Positions 15,979 through 24,738 are shown, numbered from the stretch's first letter. The stretch: DNA of 28,267 nucleotides from Pseudomonadota bacterium (GCA_023431205.1 JAEYXQ010000084.1:1-28267); one strand, 5' to 3'. Program-made: numbers and translations. Notes: generated by a model from the letters alone, not told the origin.

Positions 15979-18900
15979 TTAGTGAAAATTGCGGCCTCTG
16001 GGCAGCGCCTGGTAGGCCCGGCGACGGGCCATCTCCTCCTCGCGCACCGCCAGCCGTTCGCGGCTCTGGCTGCCGGCGGGACCGGCCTTGCCTTCGTCGG
16101 CCCGCGCCAGCACCGCGTCACCCAAATCCTTGCCATTGCTGATCTCGAGCAAATGCGGCGTCAGATCCACGAGGTCTTCGGCAATGATGTGGATGACGAG
16201 CCCTTCGGCCTGCAACTGCCCGCGCACAGCCAGCATGCGGCTCGCCAGCACCGTCTTGCGATTGGCCTCGAACACCTTGGGCCAGATGACGACGTTGGCG
16301 ACCCCGGTTTCGTCCTCGAGCGTGGCAAAGATCACCCCGCTTGCCGTGCCGGGCCGCTGGCGCACCAGCACCAGCCCCGCCACTTCGATGCGATGCCCGG
16401 GCGTCACCCGGCCGAGATTGCAGGCCCTGGTGGTGCCACGCGCCTCGAGCATGGGCCGCAGGAACTGCACCGGGTGGCCCTTGAGCGACAGCGTCAGGCT
16501 CGAATAGTCGTGGATCACCTCCTCGCCCGGCGACATCAGCGGCAGCCCGGCAGACTCCTCGGCCGGTGCGGCGGCGGGCAGGCCGGAGGCGGCGAACAGC
16601 GGCAGGGTCTCGGCGCCATGGGTGCCTACCAATCCCTTGACCGCCCACAATGCCTCGCGCCGGTTGAGCCCGAGCGAGGCGAAGGCATCGGCCCGCGCCA
16701 GCTTTTCGAGGCTGGCGATCGGCACCCCGGTGCGCAGCCACAGGTCGCGCACCGAGGTGTAGCCGGCGCCGCGCCGGACAACGATGCGGTTGATGTCGTT
16801 ATCGGCGAGCCCCTCCACCATGCCCAGCCCGAGCCGGATGGCGCGGGTGGAATGAATGTCGCCGGCCATCTCCGCATGCTTGGGCCAGATATGCTCGCGC
16901 ACCGGATGCCCGTCGGCCTCGAGAAGGGATTCGAGGTCGGACAGGTTCACGTCGGCGCTACGCACCTCGACGCCGTGCTCGATCGCATCGCGCACGATCT
17001 GCGACGGCGCATAAAAGCCCATCGGTTGCGAATTGAGCAGCGCACAGGCGAACACGTCGGGATAGTGGCACTTGAGCCAGCACGAGGCATAGACCAGAAG
17101 CGCAAAGGACGCCGCGTGGCTTTCCGGAAAGCCGTATTCGGCAAAGCCCTGGATCTGGGCGAAGCTTCCCTTGGCAAACTCTTCCGAGTAGCCGTTGGCG
17201 AGCATGCCGCCGATGAAATCCTCGCCGAACTCGGCGATCTTGCCGGTGCGCCGCCAGGCCGCCATGGCCCGGCGCAGCTGGTCGGCCTTGCCGGGTGAAA
17301 AACCGGCGCCGACGATGGCGATCTGCATCGCCTGTTCCTGGAACAGCGGCACACCGAGCGTCCGCCCCAGCACCCCTTCCAGCGCCTTGCTGGGAAAATG
17401 CACCGGCTCGAGCCCCTGCCGGCGCCTAAGATAGGGGTGCACCATGTTGCCCTGGATCGGACCGGGCCGGACGATGGCGACCTCGATGACGAGATCGTAG
17501 AACCGTTCCGGTTTCAGCCGCGGCAGCATCGACATCTGCGCCCGGCTTTCGATCTGGAACACCCCGATGGTGTCGGCACGCTGGATCATGGCGTAGACGC
17601 GCGCCTTGTCCATCGGCCCCTCCCCCACCTCCTCGGCCAGGAGGTCGGTGAGCCGCAGGTCCTGACCGTAGTGGAGGTGCATCAGCTCGAAGGCGCGACG
17701 CAGGCAGGTCAGCATGCCGAGGGCCAGGATATCGACCTTGAGGATGCCGAGCGCATCGATATCATCCTTGTTCCACTCGATGATGGTGCGGCTGTCCATT
17801 GCCGACTTGCTGATCGGCACCAGGCTTTCGAGGGAATCGCGGGTGATCACGAACCCGCCGACATGCTGCGACAGGTGCCGCGGAAAGCCGCGCAGCACCT
17901 TGATCACCTCGAACATCTGCGCCAGCACCGGATCGTCCGGGTTGAGCCCGATGGAGCGCACCACCCCCAGGTCGAGCTTGGAGCCCCAGCCCCAGTGCAG
18001 CTGGTTGAAGGCATTGACCGTGTCCTCGGAGACGCCGAACACCTTGGCGGTTTCGCGGATGGCGCTCTTGGAGCGGTAGGAGATGACGTTGGCGGTCAGC
18101 CCGGTGCGGCGGCCGCCATATTTCTGGTAGACATACTGCATCACCTCCTCGCGCCGCTCGTGCTCGAAATCGACATCGATATCGGGCGGCTCGTCACGCT
18201 CGGTGGAGATGAAGCGGCCGAACACCAGCGTTGCCTGCTCGGGATCGACCTCGGTGATCTCGAGGCAGAAGCAGACCGCCGAATTGGCCGCCGAGCCGCG
18301 CCCCTGGCACAGGATCTTGCGCTCGTGGCGGGCGAACATGACGATGTCGTGCACCGTCAGGAAATAGGCAGCGTAGCGCTTGTAGGCGATGAGGCAGAGC
18401 TCGGACCAGATCGAGCGCTTGAGCGTATCGCTGACCCCGTGGGGAAAGCGCCTGGCCGCGCCCTCCCAGGTCAGCCGCTCCAACGTTTCCTGCGCCGTTT
18501 CCCCGGTACCGACGGTTTCTTCGGGGTAGTTGTAGCGCAACTGGTCGAGCGAAAACCCGATCCGCTCGATGAAGCGGCTGGTTGCGGCAATGGCCTCGGG
18601 ATGCTCGGCGAACAGCCGCGCCATCTCGCCGGCCGGTTTGAGGTGGCGCTCGGCATTGCCCGAGAGGCGAAACCCGGCCTCGTCCAGCGTCAGGTGCTCG
18701 CGGATGCAGGTGACCACGTCGGCAACCATCCGCCGGTCCGGTTCATGGTAGAGCACATCGTTGCTGGCCAGCATTGCCGCACCGTGCCGCCGCGCCAGCG
18801 TATCGACGCGGTTGAGCCGGGCCCGATCGTCGCCATCAAAGCGCACCACCCCCGCCACCCACACCCGCCCTGCCGCCACCGCCGCAAGCCGCGCCAGCGT

Positions 18901-19422
18901 CTTTTCGGTCAGGGCCCAGTCCCTCTCGTCCGGCATCAGGATGAAGAGCTGCCCCTGCGCATAGTTCTCGGGCGGGCCCTGTTCCACTGCGCCGGGCTGG
19001 CTGCCATCCACCAGATCGCTGAACCGGAGCACCGGCTTGCCCTTTTCGCCGCGCTGGTTGGCCACCGACAGGAGCTTGCATAGCCGCCCATAAGCCACCC
19101 GGTTGGTGGGATAGGCAATGATGTCGGGCGTGCCGTCGCTAAAGCAGAGCCGGACCCCGACGAGGTAGCGGAAGCCCGGGAATTTTCCGGCGAGTTCGCG
19201 CGCCGTCACATAGCCGCGCACCACCCCGGCAAAGCTGTTGCGGTCGCACACCCCCAGCGCCTTGAGCCCCAGATACATGGCGGCCGAGACCATCTCCTCG
19301 GGGTGTGAACCGCCATGGAGAAACGAGAAATTGGTGGTGGCGACCAGCTCGGCAAAAGGGGCGACCGGCGGCTCTGGCCGCGGCGGCCGCGGCTTGAGCG
19401 GCAGGGCGACGACATCGCTCAT
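15979..19422 (-). CDS. dnaE2: Error-prone DNA polymerase DnaE2 (ImuC)
   Basis: This 1147-aa C-family polymerase performs damage-induced mutagenic synthesis with ImuA and ImuB. Order: PHP domain (FSFLHGGSHPEEM near 33-44), the polymerase palm with GRGSAANSAV (374-383) and catalytic PDIDVDFEHERR (from 413), KVDILALGML carrying the third acidic residue, the LFQEQAMQIA and YGFPESHAASFA motifs, then an OB-fold tRNA-anti-like domain and the typical C-terminal YQALPRGRNFH. The ATG at 19422 overlaps the imuB stop as ATGA, which rules out the earlier start at 19446. It is the third gene of an SOS operon. Confidence 0.97.
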   Translation of the reverse strand: MSDVVALPLKPRPPRPEPPVAPFAELVATTNFSFLHGGSHPEEMVSAAMYLGLKALGVCDRNSFAGVVRGYVTARELAGKFPGFRYLVGVRLCFSDGTPDIIAYPTNRVAYGRLCKLLSVANQRGEKGKPVLRFSDLVDGSQPGAVEQGPPENYAQGQLFILMPDERDWALTEKTLARLAAVAAGRVWVAGVVRFDGDDRARLNRVDTLARRHGAAMLASNDVLYHEPDRRMVADVVTCIREHLTLDEAGFRLSGNAERHLKPAGEMARLFAEHPEAIAATSRFIERIGFSLDQLRYNYPEETVGTGETAQETLERLTWEGAARRFPHGVSDTLKRSIWSELCLIAYKRYAAYFLTVHDIVMFARHERKILCQGRGSAANSAVCFCLEITEVDPEQATLVFGRFISTERDEPPDIDVDFEHERREEVMQYVYQKYGGRRTGLTANVISYRSKSAIRETAKVFGVSEDTVNAFNQLHWGWGSKLDLGVVRSIGLNPDDPVLAQMFEVIKVLRGFPRHLSQHVGGFVITRDSLESLVPISKSAMDSRTIIEWNKDDIDALGILKVDILALGMLTCLRRAFELMHLHYGQDLRLTDLLAEEVGEGPMDKARVYAMIQRADTIGVFQIESRAQMSMLPRLKPERFYDLVIEVAIVRPGPIQGNMVHPYLRRRQGLEPVHFPSKALEGVLGRTLGVPLFQEQAMQIAIVGAGFSPGKADQLRRAMAAWRRTGKIAEFGEDFIGGMLANGYSEEFAKGSFAQIQGFAEYGFPESHAASFALLVYASCWLKCHYPDVFACALLNSQPMGFYAPSQIVRDAIEHGVEVRSADVNLSDLESLLEADGHPVREHIWPKHAEMAGDIHSTRAIRLGLGMVEGLADNDINRIVVRRGAGYTSVRDLWLRTGVPIASLEKLARADAFASLGLNRREALWAVKGLVGTHGAETLPLFAASGLPAAAPAEESAGLPLMSPGEEVIHDYSSLTLSLKGHPVQFLRPMLEARGTTRACNLGRVTPGHRIEVAGLVLVRQRPGTASGVIFATLEDETGVANVVIWPKVFEANRKTVLASRMLAVRGQLQAEGLVIHIIAEDLVDLTPHLLEISNGKDLGDAVLARADEGKAGPAGSQSRERLAVREEEMARRRAYQALPRGRNFH

Positions 19423-21038
19423 GGGAAGAACCCGTGCAGGTACCACACCGGTGGCACCGGCCCGCCATAGAGCCCGTGGCGGAACACCCAGAAGCGGCGG
19501 CCGGCATCGTCCTCGACCACATAATAGTCGCGCGTTTCCGCCTCGGGATCGAACTTGTCAATCTGGGGCATGTAGGGCCTGTCATCCCCCGGCTCCCCGG
19601 GTCTGGGCGGAGGCGGGGGCGGCACCAGTTCGAGGCGGCGGCCACTGCGCCACCATTCGGCCCCCAGCCGCTCGGGGCCCGCCGCCTTGATCAGCCGGTA
19701 GCGTTCGCGCCGCCAGATAATCGCCGCCGGCAGCCCGTCCGGCACTTCGGCGGCAATGGCGATCACTTCCGGCGCCGGCAGCAGCCGCAGCGGCCGCGGC
19801 GTCCGGTGAACCGCATGCTCCGCCGGCCGCTGGTTGCTGACCACCAGCGCCGGCTTGAGCCGCGCCGCCCGCTCGGGAATGTGGCTCTGGACGAACTCGG
19901 TGCGCAGCACCGCCAAGGGACCGAGGCGGCTCGACATGCGGTCGTTGAGCTGGTCGAGATCCTCGGCCCCGCTTTCCGCCTGGAAGGCGCCGAACTGCAC
20001 CGCATCGAGCTCGCCCACCGAACTCACTGCCAGCCGGATCATGTCGATGCCGAAGCCGGCATCGTATTCCCCCGACAACCGCTCCGCCCGATGGGCGAAG
20101 AGCTGGGTGATGTGCTCGGGATCGCGCGTCAGCCGGGCGGAATTGACCGACAGGGACATCACCTTGTGGTCCACCCGGTAAAGGAACAGGTGGAAGCTCT
20201 GCGCCCCCAGCCCCTCGGCCTCGAGCCGGATGCCGAGCTGGATGGCGAGGTCGTGCGTGGTCATCAGCACGTCGTCCATCAGCGCGATCGGGTCGGCGAA
20301 GCGCCGCTCGGCATAGCGCTCGGCCACCGGCAGGCGCGGCGTCATCCGCTCCTCGATGTGGCCGAAGGCCTGGTCGATGCGGAGAAGCAGCGACTGGCCG
20401 AACCGCGCCTGCAACGGCTTGCGCTCGCGTGCCCGCAACTGCCCGACGGTCTTGAGCCCCATCTGCGCCAGCGTACCGGTCTGGAACGGATCGAGCCGGA
20501 GCGCAGCCACCGGCAGGGCGTCGAGCACCGCCTCCATGTCGCCCGCCTCCACCACCTGCGAGCGGGCATAATGGCTCACCGCCCAGGCCGCACCGATGGT
20601 GGGCGCAACGGCGCCGGCCACGGTGTAGCCGAGGTCGCGCAGCCGCGTCAGCAGCATGCGCAGCATCGCCCGTTCGCCACCGAACAGATGCGCCACCCCG
20701 GTGATGTCGAGCACGAGATCACCGAAGCCGCTGACATCGGTCATCACCGACACCAGCGGGCTGGCATTGGAGTGCCAGTCGGCAAATTCGGCAAAGCCGG
20801 CTTCCAGCAGCGGCCGGTCCATCTCCATGGCGGTGAGCTCGGGCAGCAGAGCCTTGGCATCGGCCAGGCTCTGGCCGGGGTGGAGACCGCGCCGCGCTGC
20901 CTCGCTATCGACGGCCGCAAGGCGCAGGCCGCCCTTGATCCGCTCATGGAGTGCCAGCGGCGCCCTGAGCTGGTGGTCACGCCGTTTGAGGTAGTCCGTC
21001 GCCCAATTGGGCAGGAACAGCACGAGGAACCGCCGCAT
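19419..21038 (-). CDS. imuB: ImuB, Y-family-polymerase-like mutagenesis protein
   Basis: About 539 aa from the Met at 21038. It starts MRRFLVLFLPNWATDYLKRR, which matches ImuB openings, continues with Y-family palm and fingers (PLVSVMTDVSGFGDLVLDIT, HLFGGERAMLRMLL), an HhH-like stretch (LAQMGLKTVGQLRARERK), a little-finger region, and the typical C-terminal RDYYVVEDDAGRRFWVFRHGLYGG with WYLHGFFP. ImuB proteins lack the active-site acids of true Y polymerases and serve as hubs linking ImuA, DnaE2 and the beta clamp. The start could also be at 21089, since neither site has a strong ribosome binding sequence. Overlap with imuA is 62 nt with the shorter choice. Its stop overlaps dnaE2 as ATGA. 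Confidence 0.93.
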   Translation of the reverse strand: MRRFLVLFLPNWATDYLKRRDHQLRAPLALHERIKGGLRLAAVDSEAARRGLHPGQSLADAKALLPELTAMEMDRPLLEAGFAEFADWHSNASPLVSVMTDVSGFGDLVLDITGVAHLFGGERAMLRMLLTRLRDLGYTVAGAVAPTIGAAWAVSHYARSQVVEAGDMEAVLDALPVAALRLDPFQTGTLAQMGLKTVGQLRARERKPLQARFGQSLLLRIDQAFGHIEERMTPRLPVAERYAERRFADPIALMDDVLMTTHDLAIQLGIRLEAEGLGAQSFHLFLYRVDHKVMSLSVNSARLTRDPEHITQLFAHRAERLSGEYDAGFGIDMIRLAVSSVGELDAVQFGAFQAESGAEDLDQLNDRMSSRLGPLAVLRTEFVQSHIPERAARLKPALVVSNQRPAEHAVHRTPRPLRLLPAPEVIAIAAEVPDGLPAAIIWRRERYRLIKAAGPERLGAEWWRSGRRLELVPPPPPPRPGEPGDDRPYMPQIDKFDPEAETRDYYVVEDDAGRRFWVFRHGLYGGPVPPVWYLHGFFP

Positions 21039-21780
21039 CGGCGACGCGCTGTGCACCCCCGCGCTCAGGAGAGACTGCTGCCAATCCATCTTTCGACCAT
21101 CCCAGAAGCCATTCGGCCGATTGCTTGATGAGGACCCCACGCTCGAGTTCGGCTCGCCAGCGCACCGGGCCGGGAGCCTGGTCGTCATAGGGTTTGCGGG
21201 CACTCGGGGCCGGCTCGAGCCGCCAGCGCAGATGCGCCGCGCTGGCCTCGCGCCCGGTGCCGTAGCGGATGAGGAACACCGAGGTGCCGGACTCGGCCGC
21301 CCTGAGGCTGAGCCGGCGGCTGGCGGTGAAATCGAGAATCTTGGCGGGCGCGCCGATATCGGCGACCACCGCCGCCACCGCCCGGCAGCCCAGCGCCTGC
21401 TCGGCGGCCCAGAGCAGTTCCTTGACGTCCTCGACCCGCACCAGGATCAGCGCTGCCGGATCGAAGCCGAAGCTGACAAGGCCCGGCCCATAGGGCAGGC
21501 CGAGCTTCTGCGACTCGCTGGCAAGCTGGAGAAAGATCACCCCCGGCCGCGCGGCACCGATCAGCCCCCGTGCCTGGGACAAGGCAAAGCCCAGCGCCGC
21601 CCCGGCATTGCGCCGCTCGTCGGTGAAGATTTCCTGCAGCAGGCCACCGCCCAGCGCGGGAAAATCTCCCGGCGTGAGCTCGACGCGCGAGCGCGCTTCC
21701 AGCAGCGCCGGCCGGCGTTCGATATCGGCAATGGTATCCCGCAGCGCCGCAAGGCGCTGTTGACGATCCGTGGAGCCCAT
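20977..21780 (-). CDS. imuA: ImuA, RecA/SulA-like SOS mutagenesis protein
   Basis: This 267-aa protein starts MGSTDRQQRLAALRDTIADIERR and contains the ImuA pattern GGGLLQEIFTDERRNAGAALGFALSQ (about 41-66), PGVIFLQLASESQKLGLPYGPGL and ILVRVEDVKELLWAAEQALGCRAVAAVV (about 107-135). ImuA has a RecA-like fold and helps ImuB and DnaE2 in SOS mutagenesis. The ATG at 21780 has AGGGGTGG shortly upstream; the longer frame to 21879 would cross the LexA box and is rejected. It is the first gene of the imuA-imuB-dnaE2 operon. Confidence 0.93.
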   Translation of the reverse strand: MGSTDRQQRLAALRDTIADIERRPALLEARSRVELTPGDFPALGGGLLQEIFTDERRNAGAALGFALSQARGLIGAARPGVIFLQLASESQKLGLPYGPGLVSFGFDPAALILVRVEDVKELLWAAEQALGCRAVAAVVADIGAPAKILDFTASRRLSLRAAESGTSVFLIRYGTGREASAAHLRWRLEPAPSARKPYDDQAPGPVRWRAELERGVLIKQSAEWLLGWSKDGLAAVSPERGGAQRVADAAVPRAVPAQLGDGLPQTA

Positions 21781-21794
21781 GGCGCCACCCCTGT

Positions 21795-21809
21795 GAACAA
21801 AACAGGAAC
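21795..21809 (-). promoter_or_regulatory. LexA (SOS) box GTTC-N7-GTTC upstream of imuA
   Basis: On the minus strand the site reads GTTCCTGTTTTGTTC, an exact match to the alphaproteobacterial LexA consensus GTTC-N7-GTTC. It ends 14 nt before the imuA start codon, so bound LexA would block the promoter of the whole imuA-imuB-dnaE2 operon. Confidence 0.85.
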
Positions 21810-22029
21810 ATCGTGACTCCGAATCCGGAGGGAGTCGAGTCCCTTTTTGGCGCTCCTGCCGTTCGACCGGTGTGGCCACACCGCATCAGGGCTGCTCAAA
21901 CCCGCGTGAAACCCGGCCTTTGCCCATTGAGCAAAGCCGCCGGATCGCTAACTCTCGGACCGTCAGCAGAGTCGCCCCGGCTCCCGTGTCATCCTCCGCC
22001 GTTTCCCCCCTCAAGAAAGGCCCACCTCC

Positions 22030-22482
22030 ATGTTCGAGGCCATCTCCCGTCTGTTCGGCAAGCCCGAGGCGGCGATCGACCTCCACGATCCCAGGCTCGC
22101 GGTCGCGGCGCTGCTGGTGCATCTGGCCGCCGTCGACGGCAGCATGACCGACGCCGAGCGCGACACCATCAAGGGCGCATTGATGGATCACTATGGTCTC
22201 GACGACTCGGCGGTGGAGAAGCTGGTGCGCGAGGCCGCCCGGCGCGATGCCGAGGCGGTCGATTTCTACCGCTTCACCTCCGGCATCACCCAGTTAGAGA
22301 TGGAAGACCGCATCGAGATCATCCGCATGATGTGGACGGTGGTGTACGCGGACCGCAAGAACCACGAGCTCGAGGACAACATGGTCTGGCGCATCGCCGA
22401 ACTGATCGGCGTCTCCAGCCGCGACCGCACCGTGCTGCGCAACCAGATCCGCGGCAGCAAGGACGAAGAGCCCACCAGCTGA
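22030..22482 (+). CDS. TerB family protein
   Basis: This 150-aa, all-helical cytoplasmic protein of the TerB/TerB-like fold has the motif AAVDGSMTDAERDTIKGAL (about 34-52), followed by DRIEIIRMMWTVVYADRKNHELEDNMVWRIAELIGV, the duplicated acidic pattern that binds metal in TerB. The family is named for tellurite resistance, but isolated chromosomal copies have no established function and no other ter genes are seen here. Met at 22030 is preceded by AAGAAAGG about 14 nt upstream. It is 7 nt before arsC and may share its transcript. Confidence 0.9.
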   Translation: MFEAISRLFGKPEAAIDLHDPRLAVAALLVHLAAVDGSMTDAERDTIKGALMDHYGLDDSAVEKLVREAARRDAEAVDFYRFTSGITQLEMEDRIEIIRMMWTVVYADRKNHELEDNMVWRIAELIGVSSRDRTVLRNQIRGSKDEEPTS

Positions 22483-22489
22483 ACCCCGA

Positions 22490-22900
22490 ATGACGATCAC
22501 CATCTACCACAATCCCGAGTGCGGCACCTCGCGCAACACCCTGGCGATGATCCGCGCCAGCAGCGAGGAGCCGGAGATCATCGAATATCTGAGGACTCCG
22601 CCCTCGCGGGAGCGGCTGGCCGAGCTGATCGCCGCAGCGGGGCTCACCGTGCGCCAGGCGCTGCGGCAGAAGGATACGCCCTATCTCGAGCTCGGCCTCG
22701 ATGATCCGGCGCTCACCGCCGACCAGCTGCTCGACGCCATGCTGGCGCATCCGATCCTGATCAACCGCCCCTTCGTGGTCACGCCCAAAGGCGTTCGGCT
22801 GGCGCGGCCCTCGGAACTGGTGCTCGATATCCTGCCCAGTCCCGATATCGGCGACTTCACCAAGGAAGACGGCGAAGTGGTGCCGCGTCGCACTCAGTAG
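22490..22900 (+). CDS. arsC: Glutaredoxin-dependent arsenate reductase
   Basis: This 136-aa thioredoxin-fold enzyme reduces arsenate to arsenite with glutathione and glutaredoxin. The active site is HNPECGTSRNTL with nucleophile C11. Conserved features are EIIEYLRTPPSRERL (29-43), LINRPFVVTPKGVRLARP (about 90-107) with the Arg residues that bind the oxyanion, and the end reading LVLDILP. No arsR, arsB or acr3 is adjacent, so this copy stands apart from an ars operon. The gene ends within the convergent secreted-protein gene by 7 nt. Confidence 0.94.
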   Translation: MTITIYHNPECGTSRNTLAMIRASSEEPEIIEYLRTPPSRERLAELIAAAGLTVRQALRQKDTPYLELGLDDPALTADQLLDAMLAHPILINRPFVVTPKGVRLARPSELVLDILPSPDIGDFTKEDGEVVPRRTQ

Positions 22901-23451
22901 GCACTGAACTCCCCGATCACTTCAGGCGTGTCGTTGGCGCAGTCGAAATTGCCCGCCCTGTCGGCGGCATCGCGGGCCAGTTCGTTGGCGCCGTCATTGG
23001 CCAGCGCATCGACATAGGCGATATGGCAGGTATTGCCCTCGGCGATCTGCGACACCACCAGCACCTGCCCCTTGTCCTCGCCGGTCCCGGGATCGGCAGT
23101 GTGATAGCGCACGATCGTTGCGATCGGCAGCCAGCGGCCGCTGGCGTTGGAGAGGCGCCATTCCAGCTTTTCGCCCAGGCGGTTGAAGGGCGGCAGGGTC
23201 TGGGTGCCGTGCTGGCTGTTCGCCTCGGCCTCGAAGCCATAGGCGAGCGAGAAACGGAGGTCGCCTTCGCGCACCAGCAGCGGATAACCCTTGTATCCCG
23301 GGCAGGCCCAGCTGGCGCCGAAGTCGTCGGCCTCGAGCACCAGGCACCCGTCGAGATCGAGGTCGGTATAGGCGCTGGTGAACCCTGACTGCGCCAGCGC
23401 GGGCAGGGTCATCGCTAGGGTGGCGGCGGCGGCAACAAGGGCGAAACGCAC
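22894..23451 (-). CDS. Secreted protein of unknown function
   Basis: I do not recognise this 185-aa protein. It has a clear signal peptide (about residues 1-20, MRFALVAAAATLAMTLPALA, with cleavage after ALA), so it is probably periplasmic. The mature part has cysteines at LDGCLV, SWACPG, NTCHIA and NFDCAN, perhaps forming two disulfides, and acidic stretches. The GTG at 23451 is chosen because GGAGGAG lies 6 nt upstream; the longer frame to 23670 would have no signal peptide at its start. It is divergent from ppa, with 115 nt between. Confidence 0.82.
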   Translation of the reverse strand: MRFALVAAAATLAMTLPALAQSGFTSAYTDLDLDGCLVLEADDFGASWACPGYKGYPLLVREGDLRFSLAYGFEAEANSQHGTQTLPPFNRLGEKLEWRLSNASGRWLPIATIVRYHTADPGTGEDKGQVLVVSQIAEGNTCHIAYVDALANDGANELARDAADRAGNFDCANDTPEVIGEFSAY

Positions 23452-23474
23452 GGGAACTCCTCCGATTTTGCATG

Positions 23475-23516
23475 GGCGCCCGGGCGCCGATATGGCTTGC
23501 TTTTGAAGCCTCATAT
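23475..23516. repeat. Palindrome and bulged inverted repeat in the ppa upstream region
   Basis: GGCGCCCGGGCGCC at 23475-23488 is a perfect 14-bp palindrome. It is followed directly by an inverted repeat, ATATGGCTT paired with AAGCCTCATAT (to 23516), with a two-base bulge. Together they fill much of the space between the divergent secreted-protein and ppa genes and could be an operator or an RNA hairpin in the leader. Confidence 0.45.
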
Positions 23517-23566
23517 GGGCAGAAGCGGGGCCATTCCTCCCTTCGATGAACGAAGCTGAACGACCC

Positions 23567-24100
23567 ATGAACATTGACGCCATCCCGACCGGCAAGAACC
23601 CGCCCGACGACCTCAACGTCATCATCGAGGTCCCCCTGGGTGGTGAACCGATCAAGTACGAGATCGACAAGGCCTCCGGCGCCCTGTTCGTCGACCGCTT
23701 CCTCTACACCCCGATGCGCTATCCGGGGAACTACGGCTTTGTTCCGCACACCCTGTGCGGCGACGGCGACCCGCTCGACGTCATCGTCATGAACTCGCGC
23801 CCGCTGGTGCCCGGCGCCGTGGTGCGCTCGCGGCCGGTCGGCGTCCTGTTCATGGAAGATGATGGCGGCCAGGACGAGAAGATCATCGCCGTGCCGGTCT
23901 CCAAGCTGACCCGCATGTACGACAACATCGCCGATATCGGCGACCTGCCGGAAATCCAGCTCGAGCGCGTGAAGCACTTCTTCACCCACTACAAGGATCT
24001 CGAGCCCGGCAAGTGGGCCAAGATCGACCGGATCGGCAACCTCGCCGATGCCCAGAAGGTGATCCGCGAGTCCATCGAGCGCCACAAGGCGCAGGGCTGA
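23567..24100 (+). CDS. ppa: Soluble inorganic pyrophosphatase (family I)
   Basis: This 177-aa cytoplasmic enzyme hydrolyses pyrophosphate to two phosphates. The signature D-x-D-P-L-D-V is present as DGDPLDVIV, with IEVPLGGEPIKYEIDKASG near the start, FLYTPMRYPGNYGFVPHT, and a normal end (KWAKIDRIG). The ATG at 23567 gives MNIDAIPTGKNPPDDLNV, matching the usual opening; the ATG at 23546 adds seven residues and has no better site. The kinase-like gene follows after 2 nt, so the two are probably coupled. Confidence 0.97.
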   Translation: MNIDAIPTGKNPPDDLNVIIEVPLGGEPIKYEIDKASGALFVDRFLYTPMRYPGNYGFVPHTLCGDGDPLDVIVMNSRPLVPGAVVRSRPVGVLFMEDDGGQDEKIIAVPVSKLTRMYDNIADIGDLPEIQLERVKHFFTHYKDLEPGKWAKIDRIGNLADAQKVIRESIERHKAQG

Positions 24101-24102
24101 CC

Positions 24103-24738
24103 ATGACCGGCCGGATCGTGGTGCTCAACGGGGCGCCGCGCTCCGGCAAATCCTCGATCGCGGTGGCCATGCAGGCCCATGTCGCCGGACGCTGGATCAA
24201 TCTCGGCGTCGATTGGCAGAACCGCTCCCTGCCGCCGGCGCTGATGCCCGGGATTGGGCTGAGGCCCGGCGGCGAGCGGCCCGACCTCGAACCCGCCGTG
24301 GTGGCGCTCTACGCCGCCCTCTATGACAGCATCGCCGCCCATGCCCGCGCCGGCTTCGACGTCGTCGCCGATCTCGGGCACCACGACTTTTACTCGCGCC
24401 CCCTGGGCATCCTCGAAGCCTCCGCCCGCCGCATGAGCGGCTTTGCCGTGCTGTTTGTGGGTGTCCACTGCCCGCTCGACGAGATCATGCGGCGGCGCAA
24501 TGCCGACCCGCAGGGCGGCTTCTATGCCCATGGTCCGGGCGTGCCCGAACCGGTGCGCCGTTGGCAGGACGCGGTGCACCAACCCGGTCTCTATGACCTC
24601 GAGGTGGACACCAGCCGGCGGTCGCCCGAAGACTGCGCCGCGGCGATTGCGGCAGCCCTTGCCGATCCGCCGCGCCGCTCGGCCTTCGAGCGGCTGGCGC
24701 TCAGCTCATCCGCGCCAGGAGCCGGTCACGGCGAATGA
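24103..24738 (+). CDS. Chloramphenicol phosphotransferase-like P-loop kinase
   Basis: This 211-aa P-loop protein starts MTGRIVVLNGAPRSGKSSIA, with the Walker A motif GAPRSGKS at 10-17. D37 in NLGVDWQN aligns, by position and by context, with the catalytic Asp37 of Streptomyces venezuelae chloramphenicol 3-O-phosphotransferase. Further on come VVADLGHHDFYSRPLG and LFVGVHCPLDEIMRRR, also CPT-like. Chloramphenicol itself need not be the substrate; chromosomal homologues of this type in proteobacteria are uncharacterised. It starts 2 nt after ppa, and its last 38 nt overlap the end of the convergent cytochrome b561 gene. Confidence 0.83.
   Translation: MTGRIVVLNGAPRSGKSSIAVAMQAHVAGRWINLGVDWQNRSLPPALMPGIGLRPGGERPDLEPAVVALYAALYDSIAAHARAGFDVVADLGHHDFYSRPLGILEASARRMSGFAVLFVGVHCPLDEIMRRRNADPQGGFYAHGPGVPEPVRRWQDAVHQPGLYDLEVDTSRRSPEDCAAAIAAALADPPRRSAFERLALSSSAPGAGHGE

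Noticed and set aside
13663..17298. A 1211-codon open frame on the plus strand
   Set aside because: It is antisense to dnaE2 and the GGDEF-EAL gene, is rich in His, Arg, Gly and Asp without any domain, and arises from the high GC content of the true genes.
21781..21879. N-terminal extension of imuA
   Set aside because: It would place the LexA box inside the coding sequence, and the added residues do not resemble ImuA.
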